In this document: in pieces, positions 50,221 to 60,218 of the stretch
How the letters are laid out: every line of letters begins with the position of its first letter
Position numbering within the stretch: the first letter of the stretch is position 1
Assembly: GCF_031085175.1 (NCBI RefSeq)
Contig: NZ_JAVHUY010000036.1
Location: 1 to 64,000, forward strand
Reading direction: 5' to 3'
Origin: Phytohabitans maris
GTDB taxonomy: Bacteria; Actinomycetota; Actinomycetes; Mycobacteriales; Micromonosporaceae
Length of the DNA stretch: 64,000 nt
The notes under the pieces: generated by a model
What the model was told of the DNA's origin: nothing
Seen by the model: only the letters and a program-made list of their open reading frames with translations
Database searches by the model: none
Position numbers and translations under genes: made by a program

Positions 50221-51567
50221 GTGCATACCGCCGAACTCGTAGAGCGGATCACCGAACGCGACGCCGGCGGCATCGCCCGGTGCCTAGCAGGGCTGATCCA
50301 CGATCGCGCGCTGCCGGCGGGTGCCCGGCTGCCGACCGTGCGGAAGCTGGCTACGGCCCTCGGAGTCAGCCCGACCACCGTCTCCGAAGCATGGCGGGAG
50401 TTGCAGCGCCACGGCCTCATCGAGGCACGCGGCCGGGCCGGCACCACGGTCAGCTACGACCCGCGGCCAGCCGCTGAGAGCCGGTTCGGGTCGCTGCAGC
50501 CGCAGCGGCCCGGCCGGCTCGACTTGTCCACCGGAACGCCCGACCCGGCGCTGCTGCCTTCGCTGCGCCCGGCGATGACCACCGCCCCCGGCGACGCCCG
50601 CATCAGCTCGTACTTCGATCCGCCGGTGCTGCCCGAGCTCGAGGCCCTGCTGCGGGCCGACTGGCCCTACGAGGCCGGCGAGCTGATGGTGGTCGACGGT
50701 GCGATGGACGCGATGGAGCGGGTCATCGCCGAGACGGTGCGATACGGCGACACCGTGCTGGTCGAGAATCCCACGTTCCCGGCGATCCTCGACCTGCTGC
50801 AGCGGGCCGGCGCCACCGTGGTGGGCATCCCGCCCGGGCCCGACGGGCCGGACCTCGAACCGTTGCGGGAGGCGCTGGCCGGCGAACCCGCGTGCCTGAT
50901 CCTGCAACCCCGCGCGCACAACCCCACCGGGCACCGCTTGACCGGTCGGCGGGCTGCCGGGATCGCCGCACTGCTGCCCGAGCGCACCATCGTGATCGAG
51001 GACGACCACAGCGCGGCACTGTGCCAGAGCCCGCTGGTGAGCCTGGGCGGCCACCGGCCGGAGCAGACGGTGCACATCCGCGGCTTCTCCAAGGCACTCG
51101 GCCCCGACCTGCGCCTCGCCGCGCTGTCGGCGCCACCGGCCGTCATGCGCCCGCTGGTCGGCCGCCGGCAGCTCGGCCCGGCCTGGTCGAGCCGACTGCT
51201 GCAGGCGATGCTGGTCAACCTGCTCACCAGTGACGTGTCGCGCGCCGAGGTGGCCGCCGCGCGAGCCGCCTACGCCGAACGCCGACTCCGGCTCACCACC
51301 GCCCTCGCGGCGTACGGCATTGCGGTCGAGGGGCATGACGGGTTCAACCTGTGGCTGCCGGTGCGCGACGAGTCGGCCGCGCTCGTCCACCTGGCCAGCC
51401 ACGGGGTCACGGTCGCGCCGGGTTCGCCGTTCTGGGTCAACGGGCTACCCCGCGCGCCGCACGTCCGGATCACTGCGGCGTGCGTGACCGACGGCTTCGA
51501 CGAGCTCGGCCTGCTGCTCGCCGAGGCCGCCCAGCTCGGTTCCTACGCGTTGGGCCCGGCCCGGTAG
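50221..51567 (+). CDS. MocR-type (GntR plus aminotransferase) regulator
   Basis: A 448-residue regulator with an N-terminal GntR winged helix (LPTVRKLATALGVSPTTVSE, about residues 40-60) and a type-I aminotransferase-like effector domain that binds PLP via the Lys in RGFSKALGPDLRLA. Such proteins control amino-acid or vitamin B6 genes in response to PLP-amino-acid adducts. The GTG at 50221 lies 6 nt after tactgt (leaderless); an in-frame ATG upstream is less likely. It faces, tail to tail (25-bp overlap), the aminotransferase/dehydrogenase operon, which it probably controls. Confidence 0.88.
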   Translation: MHTAELVERITERDAGGIARCLAGLIHDRALPAGARLPTVRKLATALGVSPTTVSEAWRELQRHGLIEARGRAGTTVSYDPRPAAESRFGSLQPQRPGRLDLSTGTPDPALLPSLRPAMTTAPGDARISSYFDPPVLPELEALLRADWPYEAGELMVVDGAMDAMERVIAETVRYGDTVLVENPTFPAILDLLQRAGATVVGIPPGPDGPDLEPLREALAGEPACLILQPRAHNPTGHRLTGRRAAGIAALLPERTIVIEDDHSAALCQSPLVSLGGHRPEQTVHIRGFSKALGPDLRLAALSAPPAVMRPLVGRRQLGPAWSSRLLQAMLVNLLTSDVSRAEVAAARAAYAERRLRLTTALAAYGIAVEGHDGFNLWLPVRDESAALVHLASHGVTVAPGSPFWVNGLPRAPHVRITAACVTDGFDELGLLLAEAAQLGSYALGPAR

Positions 51568-52916
51568 TACCGGTCGGCGACGTCGAGGGCGTCGTCCAGG
51601 ATGGCCAGGCCCTCGCGTATTTCCTGCTCGCTGGCCGTGCACGGCGGCACGACGTGCGTGCGGTTGAAGTGGGTCATCGGCCAGAGCCCGCGCTGCTTAC
51701 ACGCCGTGGCGAACTCGTTCATCGGCTGTGCGTCGGCGCCGGTGGCGTTGTAGGGCACGAGCGGTTCCCGGGTGTCGCGGTCGCGCACCAGTTCCACCGC
51801 CCAGAACACGCCCATGCCGCGCACCTCGCCGACCGACGGGTGCCGGTCGGCCAGCTCGGCCAGTCCGGGGCCGATTACGTCGGTGCCGAGCCAGCGGGCG
51901 TGCTCGATGACGCCCTCGTCGTAAAAGATGTTGATCGAGGCGACCGCGCTCGCGCAGGCGAGCGGGTGGCCGGAGTACGTCAGTCCGCCCGGGTAGACCC
52001 GCCGCTGGAACGTTTCGTTGATCGCGTCGTTGATCAGTACTCCGCCGAGTGGGATGTAGCCGGAGTTCACACCCTTGGCGAAGGTGATCAGATCGGGTGT
52101 CACGTCCCAGCGGTCGACGGCGAACCACTCCCCGCAGCGGCCGAACCCGGCCATCACCTCGTCGGCGACCATGACGATGCCGAACTCGTCGCACAACTCC
52201 CGCACGCCCTGCAGGTAGCCGTGCGGCGGCACGAGGACGCCGTTGGTGCCCACGACCGTCTCCAGCACCATCGCGGCGACGGTGTGCGCACCTTCGACCA
52301 TGAGCAGGTCGCGCAGGTGCCGCAGAGCCCGTTCGCACTCCTGCTCCGCAGTAGTGGCGTGGAATGCCGAGCGGTACAGGTACGGCCCCCAGTAGCGCAC
52401 GACCCCGGCGATTCCCGGCTCGACGCCCCAGCGGCGTGGATCGCCGGTGAGGGTGAGCGAGCCGGCCGTCGCGCCGTGGTAGCTGCGGTAGGCGGCGAAT
52501 ACCTTGTGTCGTCCGGTGTGCAGCTTCGCCAGGCGAATCGCGTTCTCGTTGGCCTCGGCGCCGCCGTTGGTGAAGAACACCCGGTTCAGGTCGCCGGGCG
52601 CCACTTCGCAGATCAGCCGGGCGGCCTCGCTGCGCGCGTCGTTGGCGAAGGCCGGCTGGATGGTGGTCATCCGGGTGGCGTACTCCTGGATCGCGGCGAC
52701 CAGCTTCGGGTGCTGGTGGCCGAGGTTGACGTTCACCAGTTGGGCGGCGAAGTCGAGGTAGCGGCGGCCGTGGTAGTCGGTGAAGTAGCTGCCCTGGGCC
52801 GAGGCGATCGGCAGCGGGTCGATGAGCGCCTGGGCAGACCAGGAGTGGAACACGTGCGCGCGGTCGAGCCGTCGCACCGTTTCGGCATCGGCCGGGATGG
52901 TGGCAAGTGGGTCCAT
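51543..52916 (-). CDS. Class-III omega-aminotransferase (beta-alanine/taurine-pyruvate type)
   Basis: A 457-residue PLP enzyme. The Schiff-base Lys lies in LITFAKGVNSGYIPLGG; the phosphate-binding TNGGAEANENAIRLA and the acidic VMVADEVMAGFGR are intact. With the semialdehyde dehydrogenase directly upstream (6-bp gap), the pair should convert an omega-amino acid to a semialdehyde and then a CoA thioester. Beta-alanine or taurine is most likely; gamma-aminobutyrate is less likely. Confidence 0.86.
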   Translation of the reverse strand: MDPLATIPADAETVRRLDRAHVFHSWSAQALIDPLPIASAQGSYFTDYHGRRYLDFAAQLVNVNLGHQHPKLVAAIQEYATRMTTIQPAFANDARSEAARLICEVAPGDLNRVFFTNGGAEANENAIRLAKLHTGRHKVFAAYRSYHGATAGSLTLTGDPRRWGVEPGIAGVVRYWGPYLYRSAFHATTAEQECERALRHLRDLLMVEGAHTVAAMVLETVVGTNGVLVPPHGYLQGVRELCDEFGIVMVADEVMAGFGRCGEWFAVDRWDVTPDLITFAKGVNSGYIPLGGVLINDAINETFQRRVYPGGLTYSGHPLACASAVASINIFYDEGVIEHARWLGTDVIGPGLAELADRHPSVGEVRGMGVFWAVELVRDRDTREPLVPYNATGADAQPMNEFATACKQRGLWPMTHFNRTHVVPPCTASEQEIREGLAILDDALDVADRYYRAGPNA

Positions 52917-52922
52917 GGAGGC

Positions 52923-54413
<1,491 letters not shown>

Positions 54414-54453
54414 GCCGAGGACAGTACGTTACACGCAGTGCTGGCACAATTGT

Positions 54454-54476
54454 CATTTTGTTACTGGTACAAAATG
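54454..54476. promoter_or_regulatory. Inverted repeat upstream of mmsA
   Basis: cattttgt (54454-54461) and acaaaatg (54469-54476) are perfect complements around a 7-bp spacer, 41-63 bp upstream of mmsA. It is AT-rich and in the right place for the MocR-type regulator; the LysR protein next door is an alternative. Confidence 0.55.
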
Positions 54477-54486
54477 TCGCGGAGCG

Positions 54487-55386
54487 CTAGCGGCTCAGAG
54501 CTGACTGCGCGAACGCCTCCGTCACGGCGGTAACCGCAGGTGAGCTGTCTGCCGCCGCCCGGTGCGCTGTGAACACAGAACGGGACGGACGGCCCGGAAA
54601 TTCAAGTCGATCGACGCGGGGCCGCTCTCTCCGAAGGAGCAACTCTGGAACGACAGCGATCGCGTGTCCGGTCTCGACCAGGCGCACCTGGACCAGCAAA
54701 TCGGGGGACTCGTATTGGACACGAGGCTCGACGCCCAGGTCCCGGCACGCCGCCACCGCCCATTGCCTCGCGTCGTTGCCCTCGGGCTCCATGACCCAGG
54801 CCCGCGCGAAGATCAGCTCACCGACCGACTCGTGTCTGGTGCCGGGGGAGACGACAAGCACAAGCGGATCCTCGAACAGCGGCACCAGCGTGATCCCGGC
54901 CCGACGGGCGACCGGACGTCCGGGGTACTCCTCGCCGAGAACGATGTCGTGCTCCCGCGCCGCCAGTGCCGGCAGAGCTCGGGCCGGATCGATGTGACTG
55001 ACCACGACACGCAGCTTGGGATGAGACGAGGCCAGCAGATCGAGCGCCGTCGGCAACACCGAGAGTGCCGCGGTCTGGAACACGGCGACGCGGATCGTAC
55101 CGGCGGCCGTACCGCGCAGTCGCGCGAGATCCGACTCGGCCTCCTCCATCCGCGCCAGGATGTCGCGTGCGTGCTCGGCGAGCGCGCGGCCCTCGCGCGT
55201 CAGCACGAGGCCCCGCCCGACCCGTTCGACGAGAGCCACCCCGACCTCCTGCTCCAGCACCTTGAGCTGCTGCGACACCGTGGACGGGCTATAGGAGAGG
55301 GCACCGCCGACGGCGTGCACCGTCCCGGATCGCGCCAACTCATCCAGCAGCGCAAGGCGATTCGCGTTCAGCACTCGCAACACCAT
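54487..55386 (-). CDS. LysR-family transcriptional regulator
   Basis: A 299-residue regulator: N-terminal HTH (LLDELARSGTVHAVGGALSY then STVSQQLKVLEQEVG) and a periplasmic-binding-like effector domain. The ATG at 55386 gives the standard length. It diverges from the ornithine-cyclodeaminase/kinase/enolase operon, 76 bp away, and the 17-bp dyad at 55389-55405 is a candidate binding site, so it likely activates that operon. Confidence 0.9.
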   Translation of the reverse strand: MVLRVLNANRLALLDELARSGTVHAVGGALSYSPSTVSQQLKVLEQEVGVALVERVGRGLVLTREGRALAEHARDILARMEEAESDLARLRGTAAGTIRVAVFQTAALSVLPTALDLLASSHPKLRVVVSHIDPARALPALAAREHDIVLGEEYPGRPVARRAGITLVPLFEDPLVLVVSPGTRHESVGELIFARAWVMEPEGNDARQWAVAACRDLGVEPRVQYESPDLLVQVRLVETGHAIAVVPELLLRRERPRVDRLEFPGRPSRSVFTAHRAAADSSPAVTAVTEAFAQSALSR

Positions 55387-55388
55387 CC

Positions 55389-55405
55389 ATTCGATTTCTC
55401 CGAAT
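55389..55405. promoter_or_regulatory. LysR-box candidate (T-N11-A dyad)
   Basis: attcg-N7-cgaat forms a short dyad that contains a T-N11-A core, the usual LysR recognition pattern. It is 2 bp upstream of the lysR start and in the divergent gap to the catabolic operon. Confidence 0.5.
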
Positions 55406-55462
55406 GATATCCGGCGTAAATGTGCGATGGACTCGGAGAGTCGCCTGGGCGAGTCTCGGAAC

Positions 55463-56560
55463 ATGCCACGCACCGAGTTCCTGTTCCTCTCCGAGCACGA
55501 CATGGTCGCGGCCGGGGTCCGGGATGCCGCGCGCAGCGTGGACATCGCGGACGAGGTCTTCCGGCTGCTGCACAGCGGCGACTTCCTCATGGGCGGCCCG
55601 AACCGCAACAGCCATGGCCTCGGGCTCGTCTTCCCGCCCACGTCACCGTTCCCGAACATGCCGGTCGCCGGCCCCGACCGGCGCTTCGTCGCGATGCCCG
55701 CCTACCTCGGGGGCCGCTTCGACGTCTGCGGCATCAAGTGGTACGGCTCGAACGCCGCGAACCCCGCGTCGGGCCTGCCCCGGTCTGTGCTGACCGTGAT
55801 GCTCAACGATCGCGGCACCGGCGAGCCGCTCGCCCTCCTCGCCGCCAACAGCCTGAGCGCGGTGCGAACCGGTGCCGTTCTCGGCGTCGCCGTCCGCTAC
55901 CTGGTCCCGACAGTTCCCCGCAGACTGGCGGTCATCGGATGCGGGGTCGTCAACCGCGCCGCCGTCGCGGCCCTGCTGTCCCAGCTCTCATTCACCGACG
56001 TCGTCTGCCACAACCGCAGCCGCGGCAAGGCGGAGGAGTTCGCCCGCTGGCTTGGCGACGAGCACGGTCTCGCGTCGCGCGTTGCCGACTCGGCTGAGGA
56101 GGCGGTGCACGGTGCCGACGTCGTGACCGTCGCCGCATCCCGCGCCGCCCCGCTCGAGGTGCGGAGCGAGTGGTTCACGCGCGAGGCGGTGATCCTGCTG
56201 AGCGGACCGATGCAGGCCAACGACGAGCTGTGGACGCAGTCGCGCCTCGTCTACGACCACATCCCGCTCCATCACGCCTACGTCGCCGACGCCCGCGCCT
56301 CCCCCGACCTCGACGCCGCCTACGGGGCGACCATGGGCGGGCCGCTCTACCGGCTCATCGATCAGGGGCGCCTGCCGCAGCTCGACGACTCCGAGGACCT
56401 CGGAACCGTGATCGCGGCGGGCACTTCGCCACCTCGTGGACGCACCGTCTTCATCTCCTGCGGGATGGCGGTGTTCGACGTCGCGTTGGCCTACTGCGTG
56501 CTGGCCTCGGCGCGCGAGCGCGGGATCGGCACCGCCCTGGAGCTGTGGGGCGACGCGTGA
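55463..56560 (+). CDS. Ornithine-cyclodeaminase/mu-crystallin-family protein
   Basis: A 365-residue NAD(P)-dependent enzyme. The Rossmann motif is VIGCGVVNRAAVAAL; substrate-binding residues in FMGGPNRNSHGLGLVFPP and LSAVRTGAV are present. It resembles the subgroup annotated as tyramine oxidase subunit B, although that name does not prove function; ketimine/imine reductases, amino-acid dehydrogenases and cyclodeaminases share the fold. The start at 55463 (MPRTEFLFLS) is chosen, with an upstream ATG at 55427 as alternative. It leads the overlapping operon with the kinase and enolase genes. Confidence 0.8.
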   Translation: MPRTEFLFLSEHDMVAAGVRDAARSVDIADEVFRLLHSGDFLMGGPNRNSHGLGLVFPPTSPFPNMPVAGPDRRFVAMPAYLGGRFDVCGIKWYGSNAANPASGLPRSVLTVMLNDRGTGEPLALLAANSLSAVRTGAVLGVAVRYLVPTVPRRLAVIGCGVVNRAAVAALLSQLSFTDVVCHNRSRGKAEEFARWLGDEHGLASRVADSAEEAVHGADVVTVAASRAAPLEVRSEWFTREAVILLSGPMQANDELWTQSRLVYDHIPLHHAYVADARASPDLDAAYGATMGGPLYRLIDQGRLPQLDDSEDLGTVIAAGTSPPRGRTVFISCGMAVFDVALAYCVLASARERGIGTALELWGDA

Positions 56561-57957
56561 AGATCCGGAATCACGACGAGCTGCGGGCGACCGGCAACGC
56601 GACGTCCCGCGCGATGGTGCTCGACATCGTCGAGGACGCGCTCGCTCGTGTGGACTCGTACGACCGCATCCGCTCCATCATGTCCCTCGACGGGGATCTG
56701 CTGCGCATCGGGCGCCGGGAGTGGGATCTGCGCACGAAGCGCAACGTCTACCTGATCGGCGCCGGCAAGGCGTGCAACGCGATGGCCATGGCCGTCGACC
56801 ACGTGCTCGGCGATCGGCTCACCCGCGGGATCGCGATCGTGAAGATCGCCGAGGACTCAGATCGGTTCCATCGCACCGAGGTGCACGTGGGCGGCCACCC
56901 GATCCCCGATGGGCGGGGCCATGCGGCAGCGCTGCGCGTCCTCGACCTCGTCGACGCGTCGGGTCCCGACGATCTGTTCATCGCCGTCATCAGCGGAGGC
57001 AGCTCGGCACTGATGAACGCCCCGGTCGACGGGATCAGCGTCCGCGACGAGGCTGTCGCCACCGAACTCCTGCTCACCTCGGGTGCCGGCATCGCCGAGA
57101 TCAACGCGGTGCGGAGGCACATCTCCCGGGTCAACGGAGGACGGCTCGCCGAGCGCATCCGCGCGCGCGGCGCGGAGCTGATCGGTATCGCGATCTCCGA
57201 CGCCGTCGGGCGGCCCGGCACAGAGGACATCGCCGAGCCAGATCCCGGCTACCACGGCACACCGATCGGACCGGACCGCACCACGTTCGCCGACGCCCTG
57301 GCGACCATCCGCGACTACGAGCTCGCCGACCGCCTGCCGCGGAGCGTGCTGGACTTCCTGGCCACTGCCGGCCCGGAGGCGGAGACCCCGGCCGCGACAT
57401 CCGGATGCACGTACTTCCTCGTCAACAGCCTGCCCGACCTCGCCGCGGCGGCCGAGGACGCGGCTCGAGCGAAAGGGCTCCCCGTCCACGTACTGACGAC
57501 CGGGCTGACCGGCGAGAGCCGCGATGCGGGCGCCTTCCTCGCGGCGATCGCGGCGGAGGTGAACGCCACCGGGCGGCCGTTCGCCGCACCCTGCGTGATT
57601 GTCTGCGGCGGCGAGACCGTCACCTGGATCCGCGAGCACGACCGCATAACAGGGCGTGGCGGACCGTCGCAGGAGCTCGCACTCGGCTTCGCGCTGGCCG
57701 CGGGCGGCATTCACGGCGCCGCCCTCTACGCGATGGATTCGGAGGGGACCGACGGCACCTCGCCTGCGGCCGGAGCTCTCGTCGACTCGACGACCGCGGA
57801 TCGCGCCCGCTTGCTCGGCGTCGATCTGCGAGCGCACCTGCGCGGACATTCGTCCTACGAGGCGCTCTCGAAGGTGGGTGACGCGGTGCGGACCGGCAAC
57901 ACCGGCACCAACCTCTGCGACCTCAACGTGCTCTACGTGCCGGGGAGCCCGCGATGA
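56557..57957 (+). CDS. Glycerate-2-kinase-family (DUF4147/MOFRL) kinase
   Basis: A 466-residue kinase of the GckA/TtuD family, which phosphorylates glycerate (or a related hydroxy acid) at position 2. LIGAGKACNAMAMAVD and ISGGSSALMNAP lie in the N-terminal domain; the C-terminal MOFRL domain has GGETVTW, GRGGPSQELALGF and the nucleotide-binding SEGTDGTSPAAGA with GNTGTNLCDL. GTG overlaps the upstream stop. Its expected product 2-phosphoglycerate is the enolase substrate, and an enolase-like gene follows directly. Confidence 0.85.
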   Translation: MKIRNHDELRATGNATSRAMVLDIVEDALARVDSYDRIRSIMSLDGDLLRIGRREWDLRTKRNVYLIGAGKACNAMAMAVDHVLGDRLTRGIAIVKIAEDSDRFHRTEVHVGGHPIPDGRGHAAALRVLDLVDASGPDDLFIAVISGGSSALMNAPVDGISVRDEAVATELLLTSGAGIAEINAVRRHISRVNGGRLAERIRARGAELIGIAISDAVGRPGTEDIAEPDPGYHGTPIGPDRTTFADALATIRDYELADRLPRSVLDFLATAGPEAETPAATSGCTYFLVNSLPDLAAAAEDAARAKGLPVHVLTTGLTGESRDAGAFLAAIAAEVNATGRPFAAPCVIVCGGETVTWIREHDRITGRGGPSQELALGFALAAGGIHGAALYAMDSEGTDGTSPAAGALVDSTTADRARLLGVDLRAHLRGHSSYEALSKVGDAVRTGNTGTNLCDLNVLYVPGSPR

Positions 57958-59264
57958 CCCGGATCACCGAGGTCATCGCGCGCCAGGTACTGGACTGCAA
58001 GGCGCGCCCGATGGTGGAGGTCGACCTCGTGACGGCGTCCGGGCACCTCGGCCGGGGTGCCGCTCCGACCGGCTCGACGGTGGGCGCGCACGAAGCGGTC
58101 GTGCTGCGCGACGGCGATCCGGGCGACTACCGGGGGCTCAGCGTCCACGCCGCGGTGCGCAATGTGCTCGACGAGATCGTGCCGGCCGTCATTGGCAGGG
58201 ACATCGTCGACCAGGAGGGGTTCGATCGCATCCTGATCGACCTGGATGGCACGTCCGACAAGAGCCGCCTCGGGGCCAACACCGTCTACTCCGCTTCCGT
58301 CGCGTTCCTGCGGGCGCAGGCCCACGAAGCCGGCCAGCCCGTCTACCGCCATATCGCGCGCGAACCGCTGCGCAGCATCCCGGTACCGGCGTTCAACATG
58401 ATCAACGGCGGGCGCGCCGGTGACGTGGTGCAGCCGTTCAACGAGTTCCTGGTCGTGCCGGTCGGAGCCCGCGACATCGACGAGGCGGTGCAGATGGGGG
58501 TGACGCTGTTCGCCGTGCTCGGGGAAGTGCTCACCCGCTTCGCCGCCCGGCCGCCCGGTGTGGGCGGATCGTACGGGTACCTCGCACCGTCATGCGATCC
58601 CGGCGTCGTGCTCGCCCTGATGGAGGACGCGGTCGTCGAAGCCGGATACGCGGGACGGGTCGCGTTCGCCCTCGACTGCGCGTCGAGCGAGTTCTACGAC
58701 CGTGAGCGGGGCACCTACCGCTACGCGGATGCCGAGGTGACCGGCGCCGAGCTCATCGAGCGCGTGCGGCGCCTGAGCCTCGACCACGACCTGCTCTTCG
58801 TGGAGGACCTGCTCGACGAGGACGACTGGGCCGGGTTCACGCTGGCCAAGCAGGTGCTGGACCGGACACTGATCCTCGGCGACGACCTCATCGTCACGAA
58901 CCGCGATCGGCTCGAGCGGGCGATCGCCGAAGCAGCCATCGACGGGTTCGTTCTGAAGCCCAACCAGGTCGGCACGATCTCGGAGGCCCTGGACACTCAC
59001 GAGCTGGCCCGGCGCAACGGGATTCTCTCGACCCCCTCCGGGCGCTCGGGCGGAGTCGTCGACGACATCGTCATGGATCTCTCTGTGGGACTGCAGGCGC
59101 CGTTCCAGAAGAACGGTGCGCCGCGATCCGGCGAGCGGATCGAGAAGCTGAACTTCCTCATCCGCGCCGCGCAGAAGATCGCCGGGGCAGAGCTCGCTCG
59201 CCTCGGCGATCTCGCGCGGTTCAGTCCTGGACCAGCCGCCGGGTCCGCGCCGTCAGCTCGCTGA
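57954..59264 (+). CDS. Divergent enolase homologue
   Basis: A 436-residue enolase-superfamily protein. Metal ligands (FALDCASSEF, LFVEDLLDEDDW, LILGDDLIVTN) and the general-base Lys (FVLKPNQVGTISE) are kept, and so is the acidic NEFLVV. However, the catalytic GDEGGFAP loop reads GGSYGYLAP (second acidic residue lost), the active-site His loop NGGSHAGN reads NGGRAGD, and the HRSGE region reads STPSGRSGG. The substrate may therefore differ from 2-phosphoglycerate. ATGA overlap couples it to the kinase. A second canonical enolase presumably serves glycolysis. Confidence 0.85.
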   Translation: MTRITEVIARQVLDCKARPMVEVDLVTASGHLGRGAAPTGSTVGAHEAVVLRDGDPGDYRGLSVHAAVRNVLDEIVPAVIGRDIVDQEGFDRILIDLDGTSDKSRLGANTVYSASVAFLRAQAHEAGQPVYRHIAREPLRSIPVPAFNMINGGRAGDVVQPFNEFLVVPVGARDIDEAVQMGVTLFAVLGEVLTRFAARPPGVGGSYGYLAPSCDPGVVLALMEDAVVEAGYAGRVAFALDCASSEFYDRERGTYRYADAEVTGAELIERVRRLSLDHDLLFVEDLLDEDDWAGFTLAKQVLDRTLILGDDLIVTNRDRLERAIAEAAIDGFVLKPNQVGTISEALDTHELARRNGILSTPSGRSGGVVDDIVMDLSVGLQAPFQKNGAPRSGERIEKLNFLIRAAQKIAGAELARLGDLARFSPGPAAGSAPSAR

Positions 59265-60137
59265 TCCGGATGCCGTCGTAGCGTTCTCCGCCACGAACCG
59301 GAGGATCTCCTGCGCAGTGCGTCCGGGCCGCTCCTGCTGGATCGAATGACCGGAGTCCTCGATCTCGACGCTCTCGCCCTGCGGGCTCAGCGCGGCGATG
59401 CGGGCTGCTTCGGCGGCCATCAGGCTGCGCAGCGGCTCCACCCGCCGCATCCCGATCAGGAATCGGATGGGCACCGACGACGGAGAGGATTCGAGGCGCG
59501 CGACCACCTCGCGGGAGCGGTAGAGCTCGCGGAGTTCGCGCCGCGCGGTGCGCAGGTCCCGCACGGTCAGCTGATCCTCCAGCGCGACGGCCAGGTCGTG
59601 CGGGGTGTACTCGGGCCACCGGCCGTCGGCGAACGGGCGGAGCAGCCGCCGTCGGAATCCCAGCTGCGACGCCCACTGCCAGCGCGCGTACATGGCGCGG
59701 ACGCCGCGCATCGACCGGTCGCCGAACACCGCCGAGAACGTGGGGTCGACCAGCACCAGCCCGGTCACCCGGCCCGGCGCCCGCTCCTCGATCAGGCGGA
59801 TGATGGGACCGCCCCAGCTGTGTCCGACGAGGACGACCGGCTCGTCGATCCCCGCGGCGTCGAGGACCCGCAGCGCGTCGCCGGCCATCGCGTTGATCGT
59901 GCGCGACTGCGGCGACACGTCGCTCCCGCCCAGGCCGGCCCGGTCGTACGACAGGGTGCGGCAGCTCGCCGCGAGGATCCGCTGGACGCCGATCCAGGTG
60001 CCCGCGGCATTGCCGAGCCCGCACTCGAAGAACAGCGCGGGACCCCGCGCTCCCCCCTCGACGACCCGCATGGATCGACCGTCGCGCAGGGTCAGGTACC
60101 TCTCGGTGAGACCCTCGCCGGCGTCGCGCGCTGTCAT
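59253..60137 (-). CDS. Alpha/beta-hydrolase
   Basis: A 294-residue hydrolase with the nucleophile in VGHSWGGPI (about residue 106), Asp in LVLVDPTFS and His in DSGHSIQQERP. Likely an esterase or lactonase; substrate unknown. Its end overlaps the convergent enolase gene by 12 bp. It is the last gene of the sulfatase operon. Confidence 0.85.
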   Translation of the reverse strand: MTARDAGEGLTERYLTLRDGRSMRVVEGGARGPALFFECGLGNAAGTWIGVQRILAASCRTLSYDRAGLGGSDVSPQSRTINAMAGDALRVLDAAGIDEPVVLVGHSWGGPIIRLIEERAPGRVTGLVLVDPTFSAVFGDRSMRGVRAMYARWQWASQLGFRRRLLRPFADGRWPEYTPHDLAVALEDQLTVRDLRTARRELRELYRSREVVARLESSPSSVPIRFLIGMRRVEPLRSLMAAEAARIAALSPQGESVEIEDSGHSIQQERPGRTAQEILRFVAENATTASGSAS

Positions 60138-60218
60138 CTGCTCACCCTCCCACGTGAGTGGCGCCGGCCCGTCTCGTCTCGTGGACGGCGGCGCCGCTGC
60201 CGTACACCTGCGATCCGC

